The notes under the pieces were generated by a model, which saw only the letters and a program-made list of their open reading frames with translations, made no database searches and was not told where the DNA came from. The translations under genes were made by a program, and so were the position numbers. This document shows, in pieces, positions 33,501-45,250 of a DNA stretch of 64,000 bases. Location: NCBI GenBank assembly GCA_010645155.1, contig JAAGOF010000015.1, forward strand, positions 70,529 through 134,528, read 5' to 3'. This DNA comes from Tigriopus japonicus (taxonomy: Eukaryota > Arthropoda > Copepoda > Harpacticoida > Harpacticidae). Within the stretch, counting starts at the first letter, position 1, and every line of letters begins with the position of its first letter.

Positions 33501-36053
33501 TGGTTGGGTTGGGTCTTCGTTTTTTTCGATCTGTGGTTCTACTTGCCATTTTTTGAAGGGCATTAGAAATTTCTGGTACAAAATCAAGACCGTAGATTTC
33601 TCAAGAAAAAAGAGACGTCAAAAGTTGCTCACCTTACAAGGCAAATAAAAAGGGGCTATTTCTAGTTTCACTCTTTATATTTTCGTCATTTGCCTAATTT
33701 GGTCTCAAAAGGCATGGTTTATTTGTCAGTAATTCACATCCTTAAAAAACAGCCAAAGAGTGGGCGTCAAATCATTTGAGTTTAAGCAGGAACCCCTGAA
33801 AGGGTATTTATACTATTATATAGGTTAAGACAGATTTTTTTTTCTTTGGTTCATGAGTTCTTAATGACAACCGAGTTGACAAAATGATCTCGAATAAAAA
33901 TCAATCTCCTCGAAGATGGTTCAAAAGCGTTCAGCACCAAAAACACTTTTGTACTTTAGGAATGATCCCTTTCCTTTTGTCATATTGGTTCAATGGAGAA
34001 GAATGATTTTTTGACCTGTCAACGTCATTTAATGAGTCTCGTACATTCTTAAAAAGATCCACCCTTGTGAACAAATGTGGTTTAAGTTAAAGAATAAGGC
34101 ATTGCATATTTCTGCCACGATAGTGCAAGGTCGAGGATTTTTCTGCAATTTTTCGCCATTCTGGTTTCCTTCTAATATGACAAAGGTATTGCAGATTCGA
34201 CCTTCAAAGTCAATTAGTGACTTAAAAATTCTTCTTTTCTTTGGTTATAAACGTCATTTTTATTCTAAAAAGGGTATAACATTTCTTGAAGATAGAGTTC
34301 GGAATACGTGCTTGTTACTTTGTTACATATAAAATGATGGCTCAATACACATGTAACAATATTTTAGGCACAGACAACCATGAGACCACCATAGGCATGT
34401 AAATTGCGGAAAATGTAGAAGATTATTTTCTGGTGCATTTTACATAACGTTTTATCTTTTTTGGTTGTGTTTTAATTAATTGAACTCAATTACAAATGCG
34501 GCATTGCCTCTTCAACTTAAATAAATGACTTGTCCAGCTCAATTAAGCGCCGTAAATACTCTGACTATGAATGACTTTTTCAAGTCCAAATGCAAGTTAT
34601 TTGCTCTTTTTTCGACATTTATTTGCACTTTCAACCTTTTTCTGCACTTTATTTTGCACTTTTGGGTACATTTTTCTGCCACTTTTGGTAACTGAAAGGA
34701 TAAATTTATTTGCACTTTCTGCCCGTCCCTAGTCCCTATTAGCAATAATCTTCCCAACATCCCTCAAAAACATCTCGCAAGTGAATACGTTATCTCTTTT
34801 TTTTGTTGCAGATTTCAACTTTGGACCAAATCAAGCGTCAAATCGAACCCGGAAAACCCATTGACGAAAGCCGCTATCTTTTTTTTAAAAAGCAGACAAT
34901 CCCAAGAAATGAGGCCACACCACACTACAAGTGGTCGCTTATTTGCGTATGTGCTCAAGTACTCTACATAAACTGTCCATCCATGTCTGGGATAATTACT
35001 CGTCTCTGTCTTTTCGGGCTTACCACATCCTTCACAGAGGGTCTTTTTAGCGATGCGTCTGACGTCTTTGGTCCATACTTCGGGTTTGGCTATGGCCACA
35101 TATCGAGCTGGGCCCAGACGCTTGATGAATATGAGATACTTTCTGTTCGCCTTCACGTCAAACTTGACTGGGAACTCACAAAGGGGATTGACCTTTTCGT
35201 CTTCGTTCTCTTGCTGATACATTAGTCTCACGTGGCGACGCAGCTTTCGCGGCAACTTCCCTTTCAGCACTTTCAACACGCTGAAAAAAAAAGAAAAAGA
35301 AGGTACCCAAAAAGTGGGGGGATGATGATATGAATAATTGCAATCCTGGAGACTAACCGAAATGAAACGAAGTAGAGGGAATTGAAATCGTTGCTCCGCG
35401 AAATGAGCCGCCCTTGTACGAGAATGGGTGTGAGCACGATCTTGTCTTCGGGTTTGGATTCCGCAAGTGCATGGCAATTCCGCGAGGAGGCACGCTCAAA
35501 TTTGGTCGCATTGCCATTGGCCTGTCTGCATAAGGAAAATTGCACATTGTTTCAATTGACTTGGGTCGTTTGCGCCTTTGCAACGCCGCTTCGCTGATGA
35601 TGGGCAGCCAAGGGACTCATCCTTTCAAAAAGAGCAATTACCCAAGGATGCTAAATGACTTTTGCACAAGTGTTCTGCTCTGTTCTTTTATTCAGAGATC
35701 GGAATACGAGACGTTTCAAGGAATCCTAGCCTTTTTTGCAAAGTCTATATTTCAAAAAATTGACTAGGTTGCGAGAGTTGCAACGGAAGGCTCGTAATGT
35801 AACTCCCAAAACCTAGTCAAACCCGTCTTTTTTAAGTATGAAATGAAATGAGGCTGTACCTGAGAAGTAAGGTTTGATGTTCTTGCATGAGAAGTTGCAA
35901 TTGTTTTGGGATGGGTTTGAATGGAATTGGAGATTTGTGTGATGGGTGAGGATCAGAAGTAACCACTTGGCCCATGACAAGGAGAGCCAAAACCAAAGAC
36001 AAAAGAGGGATGATGAAGATCCCACCACTGCTGGCACGCACCCTGTCAATCAT
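30593..36053 (-). CDS. vn: Vein/neuregulin-type EGFR ligand (Ig plus EGF)
   Basis: Eight exons with compatible phases: 36053-35860, 35525-35358, 35280-35024, 33395-33224, 32337-32216, 32149-32053, 30982-30912 and 30846-30593, about 444 residues. The ATG at 36053 is the first after an in-frame stop. It opens a signal peptide with the core IFIIPLLSLVLALLVMG. Residues about 95-206 form an N-terminal module (VQGRL, FRVLKVLKGKLPRKLRR, KYLIFIKRLGPARYVAIAKP) ending in a C-x2-C (CEGC). An Ig domain follows at about 208-304 (LKCRVP, IQWLRNGQE, DSGHYTCKA). One EGF domain lies at 313-347 with spacing C-x5-C-x5-C-x10-C-x-C-x8-C. The last 85 residues are helical and charged. No transmembrane segment is visible, so the ligand is probably secreted, as Vein is. 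Expected role: activation of EGFR/ErbB receptors. The order matches Drosophila Vein and type II neuregulins. Confidence 0.85.
32905..33190. repeat. Dispersed palindromic repeat, copy 2 (most complete)
   Basis: A near-complete foldback. The core arms GCCCTTTTGTGGTAA (33003-33017) and TTACCACAAAAGGGC (33023-33037) are perfect with a 5-base loop. Outer arms continue through GCATAACTTTT-type and GCAGAAGAACG-type sequence to both ends. It lies in the Vein-like gene, about 33 bases beyond the donor of the first Ig exon. No coding capacity. Confidence 0.8.
33396..35023. other. Intron of the Vein-like gene
   Basis: About 1.6 kb between the N-terminal module and the Ig domain. It contains the 34470-34730 element fragment. 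No exon seen. Confidence 0.6.
34470..34730 (-). mobile_element. Terminal fragment of the 37-39 kb element family
   Basis: Reverse-complement match to 37073-37420. It ends with GCACTTTCTGCCCGTCCCT at 34730 and includes repeated TTTGCACTT/TTTGCTCTT units and GCGGCATTGCCTCTTCA. The other end is not visible. Confidence 0.65.
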
Positions 36054-37170
36054 TTTGGGGGGTTGCAAAGGGCTTCCATGATCTGTCCATCACCACCTCC
36101 ACTGCCATTTATGACACCCAACACCCTGTGATATGATTTTTTTTGGTTTCTTTTTCTGTTCCGAGCGTTTTTATGAGCCACGAACCTGCAGACACATTCT
36201 TCGCGTGTCTTCTGAAATTCAAATGCATACAGGGTCTTTTTTCTCGCAAGTAAAGTTTTGAGATCCGAGCAAAAGGCAACGGCGAAGTCGCCGCACCTTT
36301 GCTTGTGCCCAAGTTCCCCGAGTCGACTCGAATATTGTTGACTCTCCTCGATTCACTCGCACCTGGGGCAAAGTGTTTCCTCTATCCATGTGTCCTGAAA
36401 AAGCATACACAGGCACAACTTCCAACCCAAAAGCAATTTTTCATCATACAAATCTCAGCCTGTCTGTTGATCCTAGATTTGGCAAGACAGGAGAGTGCTT
36501 TCAGGCTCTGATCTTTCTTAAGATGGGCGACAGGTCATTAATTTTTGAAACAGCATTGCAAAGGTAAAAGCATGGAGTTAGAAAATGGTTGATTAGCTTT
36601 GGATTACTAGTACTAAAGTGGATCTAGCCACAAATTAATTAAAACTTTGCAAAATAATTACTTAATTAAGAAAATTCTCAATTTGATTAAAACTCTCGTA
36701 GCATAATTCTACATTCAGGAGAGAAAGTGAAAGGGGTAAAATTAAATGTTTTGGAAAACTGCGTCAAAGCACGTCCAATGGCTTTTTGGTTTTACTTGAA
36801 GTCTTGACCATTAGCACTTCTCAGTCAGTCTAGGTCCATGATTACTGAAAAGCAGGAGGAATCCCTTTGCCATCACTGTTTTGATTCATCAAATAGTGAT
36901 TGGAAAGAAATACATTTATTGAAGGAGGGACTGTATTTGTAAATTATTACATTTTTTGAGTAATTCAGCCTCCAACTCTGTATATAGAGGCGCGTTTATT
37001 TGACACGTTTTATTTCAAAGTACAAGACAACCTGCCAAGTCACAGACACAATATTTTCAATGGCTTATAACTAGGGACGGGCAGAAAGTGCAAATAATCT
37101 TACCCTTTTAGTTACCAAAAGTTGCAAAAAAATGTGCCCAAAAGTGCAAAACAAAGTGCAGAAAAATGTT

Positions 37171-37287
37171 GAAAGTGCAAATAAATGTCAAAAAAGAGCA
37201 AATAGATGTCGAAAAAAGAGCAAATAAGTGTCAAAAAAGAGCAAATAAATGTCAAAAAAGTGCAAATAAATGTCAAAAGAGCAAATT
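37171..37287. repeat. Tandem repeat of about 20 bp, six units
   Basis: Units resemble AAAAAAGAGCAAATAAATGT with variation (GTGCAAAT/GAGCAAAT, AGATGTC/AAGTGTC). It forms the subterminal part of the 2.36-kb element. Confidence 0.75.
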
Positions 37288-37483
37288 CCTTGCATTTGGA
37301 CATTTAAAACGTCATTCATGGAGTACCCACGGCTCCTAATTGAGCAGGAGAAGTCATTTACAAGTTCTAAAGACATTTGAGACCAGTTTGAGGTGAAGAG
37401 ACAATGCCGCACAAGTAATAGAGTTCTATAAACAAGGTCACTAGCAAAAAGGATGTAAAGTCATGAAAAATACTCTAGTCAAC

Positions 37484-37619
37484 ATTCTTCTGAAGTTTTC
37501 ATTCTTCTGAAGTTTTCATTCTTCTGAAGTTTTCATTCTTCTGAAGTTTTCATTCTTCTGAAGTTTTCATTCTTCTGAAGTTTTCATTCTTCTGAAGTTT
37601 TCATTCTTCTGAAGTTTTC
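37484..37619. repeat. 17-bp minisatellite, eight identical units
   Basis: ATTCTTCTGAAGTTTTC repeated exactly eight times without variation. It lies inside the 2.36-kb element. The related fragment near 21560 lacks the array, so the expansion is specific to this copy. Confidence 0.95.
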
Positions 37620-39709
37620 ATTCCTAAGGTAGTCTCGTGGATGTATGTACCTAAAATATTGTCGAAATATATTTAGCAATTGTTTTATATGGCTTTACAT
37701 CACTCCAATTTTGTCCTTCAAAAATAGACATTCAAAATTGAACAGAAAAATACCCACGTGTGCCTAACAATTAGATCAAAGAAAATAGTCATAAATGCGT
37801 TTTAAGCATGTTTTTAGTGGCATTACTTCAATATTTGGCCCATGGCCTAATTACCATAACTCAATTTCAAATGTGGCATTTATTGTCTCATCACATCAAA
37901 ACTGTTCTCAAATTCTTTTGGAACTTAAAAGTAATATCTTCGAGTCAATTAAACTTTAGGTCATATGTTTTGGTTGTATTGGTCTTGGAATGCTTGCTAG
38001 TTTACTTGAAGGTATGCTACAAAGTCTACTTGAGAGTAAACTTTTCATTAACTTTATAAACACAGCTCCTTTGAAGATTTCTGCCACCCAACCAAATCGC
38101 ATTCAGTGATTTCATATACTAATTCAATTTGAACTTGTGGCACTCTGATAGTTTGTTGGGTGCAATTTTGACAAATCGTGCCAAACGCAATATGAATCGT
38201 CCACTTCAAGTAAATGGTGTGAGCATATGTTTTGATGGCAACTCTAGAAAGTGTACTTGTTAGTACACTTCGTAGTTCAATTGGCTGGTTTTGTTGAGAC
38301 AGCTGCCATTTTGGAAAGTAAGTCTCTCATTCCAACCTAGAAGTGCCTCTACATCTATGATCGCAAATTCATCCTCTCGAAACACTAATTGCCCGCTGGT
38401 TCAGCTATTCCACATTTCTCCTTCTTTATTTCATATTACTCCATTCAACTCAAAACATTGATTGATCTCACAGGAGCATGCAAATTTTGGCAGCTAATTT
38501 AAGGAAACACTGGAAGGAAGTTCGCTTGAAGTTCGATTGATCAGCGTTGAAGTATTCAAATGGGAGTGCTTCCACAACGTTGGTATGCTCCTCTCTAGGC
38601 GTGCTTCTCGGAGAACCTCTCATCAATTAAACCTGATGCTAAGCCCAAATAGCGACCCAGCTTGCTAGAAGTTTACTTGAAGTCAATGGAACTAGCACAT
38701 GTTTGTGCATGCTAAACATATGACGAGCGTTGGATTGTTGTTGAGGTATCTACTTGTTGCACCTTGGCACCAGTGGTACACTTCTCTTTTTCATGAGTTG
38801 CTGGGTGTACTTCTGATTCAAGAAAGCTTATGCTATCAACAAAACGGCTGAAACTGCCTTGAAGTTGCCTCGAAGTCAACTTTGCTAGCACACCTTGGAA
38901 TACACAAAACATCTGACCTAATGTGTACTGCTACTTTGATGTATCCTTAGCTTGATGATTTTAAGTTTATAGCGGACGGCCCTTTTTAGAAATAGCGATC
39001 TTTGTGGAAAGCAAACCTAATTCTGCAATCTATATTGTTAGTAGATCCTTCCATTACCAAAACATGAGTTTCTTTAGGTTTGCTACGTATTTGTTGGTTG
39101 CATGCAATGAGATTCTTTTGTCTAATCTTTAGGTTAGTAAACAGGATGTTATAGCTAAAGCCAAGATGGTGAATAAAGTGTGAGGTTTGCCTCTGAAATG
39201 CACATATTTCTTCAAGGTGCTAAGAATGGTTGATTGCAAATGCAAGCTTTTTCGACTAGTTCAAAATTTGATCTTGAAACAAAAAATTCTTTCAAAAGCC
39301 ACTACATTTTCTTAACAATTTGTCAATTTTGGCCAAAAACGTAAATAAAAAGTGCAAATAAAGGTGAAAAGTGCAAAAGTGCAGAAAAATGGGTTTATGT
39401 TACCAAAAATCTTTTTACCATATTTGCCCGTCCCTACATAACTTAAAAGTTGTAAGGAGGTCTCCACAAGAGGTTACAAGGTTTTATGTCTTTGATGCCG
39501 AAGTTTGTATCAAAACTTCAATATAAAAAGTGTCATTTACTGGCACCATAAGGAATAAAAGTTAGGAATAAATGTATTTCATTAGACTATGACATAGATA
39601 TTTAGACTACTTAGTCTTAGGACCAACCTCTTGGTTGGCAAAACAGCACAATGAATAGTCTCTTGGGAATGGACCACAAACTACATTATTGTCTGTTTTG
39701 CTAACAAAT

Positions 39710-39938
39710 GGGAGGAGACATGGTGTCATGGCTAGTGCAGTTTCCTTCAACAAGAAAGGGCCCAGGTTCAATTCTCCTCCCCAACCTTTCTCAAGGAAAC
39801 TTTTAGACATTAATTCACACCCACGGACAGAGAACCATTCTGATACCAGACTTGAAATATTTGGATGACGATATGGCTGGCTATGCTAGCCGGGTGAGGC
39901 TCACCTTCCGACCCTGGCACCCACAATAAAAAAAAAAC
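39710..39938 (+). mobile_element. tRNA-derived SINE
   Basis: The 5' part looks like a tRNA: acceptor arms GGGAGGA and TCCTCCC, an A-box-like TGGCTAGTGCAG and a B-box-like GGTTCAATTCT. About 150 bases of unrelated body follow, then an A-rich tail (CAATAAAAAAAAAA). The family is not identified. Confidence 0.65.
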
Positions 39939-41538
39939 AATCAGTTGTAAGACATCCAGTGGTCTAAATATTTATAAGTATGTACACGCTTGCAAATATA
40001 CGTAGACCGAGTTCAAAAGGCCCACATTTTAAGTGTCCAGTGTTATGTACAAGCTGCTGAAGCAAATGCACCGTACTCTTTTTGACAGGAAGGGAGATTT
40101 AGTCTTCAGATAGTCTATGAATTGACCCCTCTGTTGTCAAGCCTGTTGACAAGGAACCCTCTCCTCACTTTAATAACCTCGTCTGTCCATTTTCAGCTGA
40201 AACTCCCGCCTTCGTTCTCATTGGTGTGATCAACTCTGAGGCGTTGGCCATTAGCTTTCTGTGTGTTGCGTGAACGGAGGTGTTCTTCTTAGGCATATTG
40301 TGCTCCTCCTTGAAAGTCCACATGAGAATGCAACTTGCCACTCTCGAATCCCCAATGGAAAAGCTGAGAGATCATCTTCACATTTTTTTGGGTCAACATC
40401 TCTCGCACGCCGAGAATATTGCCGATTGAACATTTACGCAACACCTCGCTATAAAAAACTAAACTTGTGCGATTAACACTCATTACCTCAAGATTTGATT
40501 TCATTGCTTCCGGGTTCATGTTGAATCGACAAAAATCCATCTGTCTGCCCTAAAATTGGCTTTCTAAGTCAAATCTGTTCCGATTGTCAAAAGAGGTCAA
40601 ACGAGCCCAAATTTTCCGAAAGACACATTTTTCGAGGATTTTTTGCTCTCGCTCGACAAACGTTTGTTTAATCGTGTCTGAAGCAGGAAGGACGAACTAA
40701 TTAGCTTGTTTCTACCGACGTTTATAGTCATTAATTTTGTACTGTAGAGTAAAACGTAAACATAAACCATTTTGACGTTATTGAAATTGGCAATACACAT
40801 GTCTAGAAATACAAGTCTGTGGTACAAATCCACTTAGTTAAGAGTATAATCTTATAAAACTTTATGAGTACGATCCCTAATCAAGTTTTTCAAGGGTCTC
40901 CAGGCTACTAAATGTTGAGTTACTGACCACGTGGTTTGAAATACCATGTAATAAATCGGCTTGTGGTCAACTCTTAGGAGATCATTGTACTATTTCACTA
41001 ATGCTCATTCTCTGATGGACCAAATATTATTTGACTGTGTAAGGTATAGATGGTACAATCAAAGCTGTATGAAAGTAAGATTTAAATGAATAAAATAAGT
41101 GTGAAAATTAGAATGTTTTGCTGCTGATGACAAAATAAACGTGGTTCATGGCTCTCTTTTATATAAGAAGAACTCTCAATGCAATCGTAGAATTATTTCA
41201 ATGTACTAGGGTGCAATTTTTAGTACCTACAATGGCTTCAATAATTGTACTTTCTGCTGCAACTTCTTTTCTCCCGTTAATTGACGTCAAATCAAACTCG
41301 TCAGGAGGTTGTTTTGTCTTCACGTGTCTTTTATTTGTTATGTAATTATTACTGAATAAGTTTGTTGCTGACGGACAATATTTTTATATCTGTTAATAAC
41401 TGTTAAGACTGTAAGTGCTACGCGGATCTTTTGCTTTGTAACGGTCCTAAAAATTACACAACAAACCTCATCCAAAGTACGGTAAAGGTTTATATGGAGC
41501 CAAATTGGAGCCACTCCTGGATATCTAGACTACTAGAT

Positions 41539-41806
41539 TAGTGACGTCTTTCGTGTTGGGAGTGCTGCCATTTTTGACTCGAAGTTTATTACTGTTGAAA
41601 AGAGCAGGTTGTATTTGAAAAGACCAAAGAGGGATCAATTTGGCAACACTCGAACTAGTTCAATTTTGACTTCCATCAGTTGTTACACATATGGTTTTTG
41701 CGTTGCCAGTACTGCCATATTTAGTACTGCCAAGGCAGATCAGCTTTTTGACCGTAAAAACCAAAATGGCAAAACTGTCAAAAATCCAACACGAAACACA
41801 TCAGTT
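41539..41806 (+). mobile_element. hAT-like MITE, TAGTGATGTG family, copy 1
   Basis: 268 bp flanked by perfect TACTAGAT duplications (41531-41538 and 41807-41814). The body (GGGAGTGCTGCCATTTTTGA, CAATTTGGCAACACTCGAAC, TTTTTGACCGTAAAAACC) is shared with 46170-46480 and 60903-61190. Confidence 0.85.
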
Positions 41807-42474
41807 TACTAGATGTCTTACCACCGACTGCTTGTCTTCGAAAAATAGAACAATGTACCACGGACATCTATAATTCAATGGATTGCGCACGGCCGACCGA
41901 AAACGAGTAGATTTACTTCACATAAAAAACTCCGTTTTCCCCTTTTCCTACGTACTAAATCGACTTCATCTTGGTTGCCCCGTTCAATCCAGTAAATTCT
42001 CATGGGGGATCATAACCGGTTTATTGTGCTGTTTTGCCAACCAAGACATCCAGTAATCTAGATATCTATGAGCCGCTGAAACTATTAAAAAATATTCTTC
42101 ATATTTCAATTAAAGGCAATCAAAGGATGGTGTAGATTAACGTCCACTTTTTGTCAGCGGTCAAAAATATTTGTATTGCGAAAGATATTCTTTAATCCAG
42201 TTTTATCAAGTCAATCCCTTTGCCTGTATTTACGATAGAGTTAAGGGCAGCGTGCTTTCCAATGGACGACGAAAAACTTTCTCGTGATTAACTGGAATTA
42301 GAAATCAGGAGGCATTCCTGTCCGTTAGCACCTCATGATCACGCCCACAAATCATTTCAAATAAGGCCAAGAGATATGATTGGACCGTTCATGAACACAT
42401 TTCTTCAGCACGTGCGTTTTCAGGTGGAAATGTCGAATTCCTTTCCTAATCGTTTGTAAGCATCCTCTACTTTC

Positions 42475-42510
42475 TCATCATCATCATTATTATCATCATC
42501 ATCATCATGA
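42475..42510. repeat. (TCA)n/(TTA)n microsatellite
   Basis: Imperfect trinucleotide run of TCA and TTA units. Confidence 0.8.
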
Positions 42511-43361
42511 GCTTGGACCGATCTCATTAGTTAGAACTCAAACCCACCTGAAAGTGGCTAGTTTTGTCGACATTCACTAGTTGAACTTGGACTTCTAAAA
42601 CCATGGAGTTTGACCAACTAGATTGGCCTCATTTTGTACTTGTGTAGTTGTGGGTACATAAATTTGAATTTAGACAATTTTTGGGTGTGTGTTGGGTATT
42701 GATGACGAGATAGAAGCATGATGAAGGAGTCTTTTAACCCATGCAGAGCTCTTTTGAGGGAAAAAAATGAGTGTTTTCTTTTTTATCTGTCCACTTGGCA
42801 AAAATGCAAATGCTTATCTTGGTATTGATCAGAGGAGCAGCAAATTTGTTTTCTTATTAAACTCCCTCACAATCAAGTCGCCAGCCAAAAGATTTGAATT
42901 CTGTAACCCTTGACCTTGACTGCACTCCGATTGCAAATGAATTCTATTGAAGCCCATAAATTGTGCCTCCTTCAACTAGGTGCATGGTCAAGAATCTGGC
43001 CTTTAGATGGGATAGAATTAAACAAGAGAATAATCAGACCAAGAAAGTGATGAGTGTGTGAGCACAAGTCAATATCCATTTGAAGTTGCTTGAGTTGCAA
43101 GACTGAAAATGTGTCAGAGGCGGAGAGTCGCACATTTTGTCTGTCGGGTTTGTTCTAAATCAAGGCCTTGTCTGAGCTGAAGAAAAGAGCCGCAAGAAAT
43201 TAACATGTGTCATTTTCATGAGACTTCTAGGCTTCTTGAATTCCCAAGCGCTCTTCTCACCTTCAATATTCTTGGCTTACTCAGCAACGCTTTTTCATAG
43301 CTGGGCACCACTCTTGCCTGATTTGAAAGATATTGAATTTTTTTGGAACAGTAATGAAAAT

Positions 43362-44163
43362 CAAGGATGGGTAAGATCAGTAATGAGCCGGCTTAGTATT
43401 GGATTGGATTGGTTCTGAGGTTGGTTTATTGTGAGTTGGATCCAAAAACCCAAGAAATGCTCTAGAGTCTGAACCAAACTTTCAGGAGCCGACTCATAAA
43501 CTTTAAATTAATGTCACTTGGAAGCTCAAATTTGTCATTTTTTCACAAGTTTTTGTTCTCCTCTTTCTTCAAAAAGATGCTTATAAGTTATAAATAGGGC
43601 TTGCACACAACTTACAACAAAAATTGCAGCTTTTAACCAGTAAAGTCAAATTTAGCAACTTCTCAATTTTTTCACAACAAACAGCGACTTTTGAAATATT
43701 TTTGTCTCAATCGCCAAAATCCTGCAGCACCTTTTCAAAGGCATGATATTCCTTTTGATATTGATTAATTTGTGCCAAGCAAAGCTGTTTTCTGAATGGA
43801 AGCCAAAGGTTAAAAAAGGCTAACTTTGAGATTACGAACTTTTGCCCTGAAATAAGGCACATGTCGGCCAAATTTGTCATTTAAATGTAACAAATTGTGG
43901 CAAAAAATCCAACTGTAGACCTAGAAAACAACATCTTTATTGGAGCCCTTTGTATTAACTTATAAAAAAAATTCTTGTTTAAATTGTTTTTACCCCTAAA
44001 AACTGTGATAACAGGGTGCTGAAAAATATTTAATTAAGCGCCCATGTGAGCGGGATCCCATTCGAAATTTTTGATTTTGTGTCCAAAGCGAACCAATCCG
44101 ATCCAAAAGGTCAAAACTAACCTTGATCCAAAAGTATAAAAACCCTGGCCTGACCCATCCCCA
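43362..44163. mobile_element. hAT-like MITE, TAGGGATRKG family, copy 2
   Basis: 802 bp; ends CAAGGATGGGT and ACCCATCCCCA. The flanks ATGAAAAT and ATGAATTT match at 6 of 8. The interior (GAGCCGGCTTAGTATTGG, GAGCCGACTCATAAAC) matches the shorter copy at 28674-29039. The extra length is AT-rich and non-coding. Confidence 0.7.
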
Positions 44164-44819
44164 ATGAATTTTGGACCCAAGAAAGTGAAATGAAAATACC
44201 AAGCTGTCCATATATTTTTCATTTCTCATTTACCTCAGAAAAATGGGACAGTCAAGTAAGGAAACTGAGATGGTTGGACCCGCAAGAAATTAAAGTATGT
44301 GTGTTTGACGATTGTGTTTATAAACAACATCTGCATAGTTGAAAAGAATCTTTGACTGTCTTTGTTCCAGGTGTTTTTGTTCCAAAAATTGGATTGAAAG
44401 CCATGGCATTTTGGTGCTTTGATTGCTTTTTAAATTACTCACCGTCCTTGAAAATACTTTTATTGTTCTTGGCATAGACACTATACAGTAGGTAGAATAA
44501 TACATACATGAGAATTATTAGTGCAGTCTCTCTACATGGCTCAAACAGGATAGGACCAAAAGTTTGATAAACTTGAAAGTGGGATGAATATATCAGATGC
44601 TTGCTAGATAATTTAGTTTTGTGCCTTTTGGGTTAATTCATACTCTCTTTTGAATGTGCTCAAAGACCAAAAGTCAAAGCCATCTTACAGCACTTCAAAA
44701 TGAATGATTTCACAAATTGTTTATCCTTTTATCGCTCTCCCAACCCATGTTGAGACACTACTTTATGCTTGTACTCTTTGAAGTGTGGTTGCTCTAATCC
44801 TATTTTGAGCATCTAAAAT

Positions 44820-45250
44820 TGGAAGAGAATATTAATTGAAATTTGTAATTGTAATCTTAATTCACTAGATTTGAAATAAGAGTAATTGTAATTGTAAATA
44901 ATTACATTTGAACCAATGTTATTGACATTTTTCAATAACAAATTACAATTACATTTTCACTTATGTAACAAGTTCTGGGATTAACCATTTTGCAGATTTT
45001 TCTCCGTCTTTCCAGTATTTTTCAGCATGTAAAGCCATCCATCAAAGCTCAAAAGGTTTTAATCCTTTTCATACAAGTTGCATTTAAAAAGAAAGTAGTT
45101 CCATTTGGGTATGAAAAATAATTTCATTGAAATGTAATTGTAATTCAATAACGTTTTGAAAGTAATTGCAATAAACATTTGCAAACCAAGTTAGGTAATT
45201 ACTTTGGACACCAAAGTAATTGTAAATGTAATTAATGACATTTCAAAAGT
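44820..45250. repeat. AATTGTAATT-rich inverted-repeat region
   Basis: Many interspersed TAATTGTAATT and AATTACAATTACA motifs occur in both orientations, as in a decayed palindromic MITE. Boundaries and target duplication are not clear. Confidence 0.4.

Larger units (their letters stand above)
37073..39435. mobile_element. 2.36-kb non-autonomous hAT-like element
   Basis: The ends are inverted, AGGGACGGGCA and TGCCCGTCCCT. The flanks TTATAACT (37065-37072) and ACATAACT (39436-39443) match at 6 of 8. The interior holds [19 protein letters not shown] tandem repeats near both ends, a 17-bp minisatellite and many short ACTTGAAGT-like motifs. It encodes no transposase; the longest frame (37808-38059) has no recognisable content. 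Fragments of the family occur at about 21420-21640 and 34470-34730. Confidence 0.75.
37039..39552 (+). repeat. Dispersed repeat R1, copy c, split by an insertion
   Basis: The left part 37039-37072 (GTCACAGACACAATATTTTC) and right part 39436-39552 (GGAGGTCTCCACAAGAGGTT, AAGTGTCATTTACTGGCACC) together match R1 copies at 17454 and 21990. The 2.36-kb element sits between them. Confidence 0.7.

Noticed and set aside
37160..37620. Possible CRISPR-like array
   Set aside because: Units of 17 and 20 bp run head to tail with no spacers, in a eukaryotic transposon. Plain tandem repeats.
37808..38059. Hydrophobic 83-codon frame in the 2.36-kb element
   Set aside because: AT-driven codons (Leu/Val/Phe); no transposase motif and not kept in related fragments.
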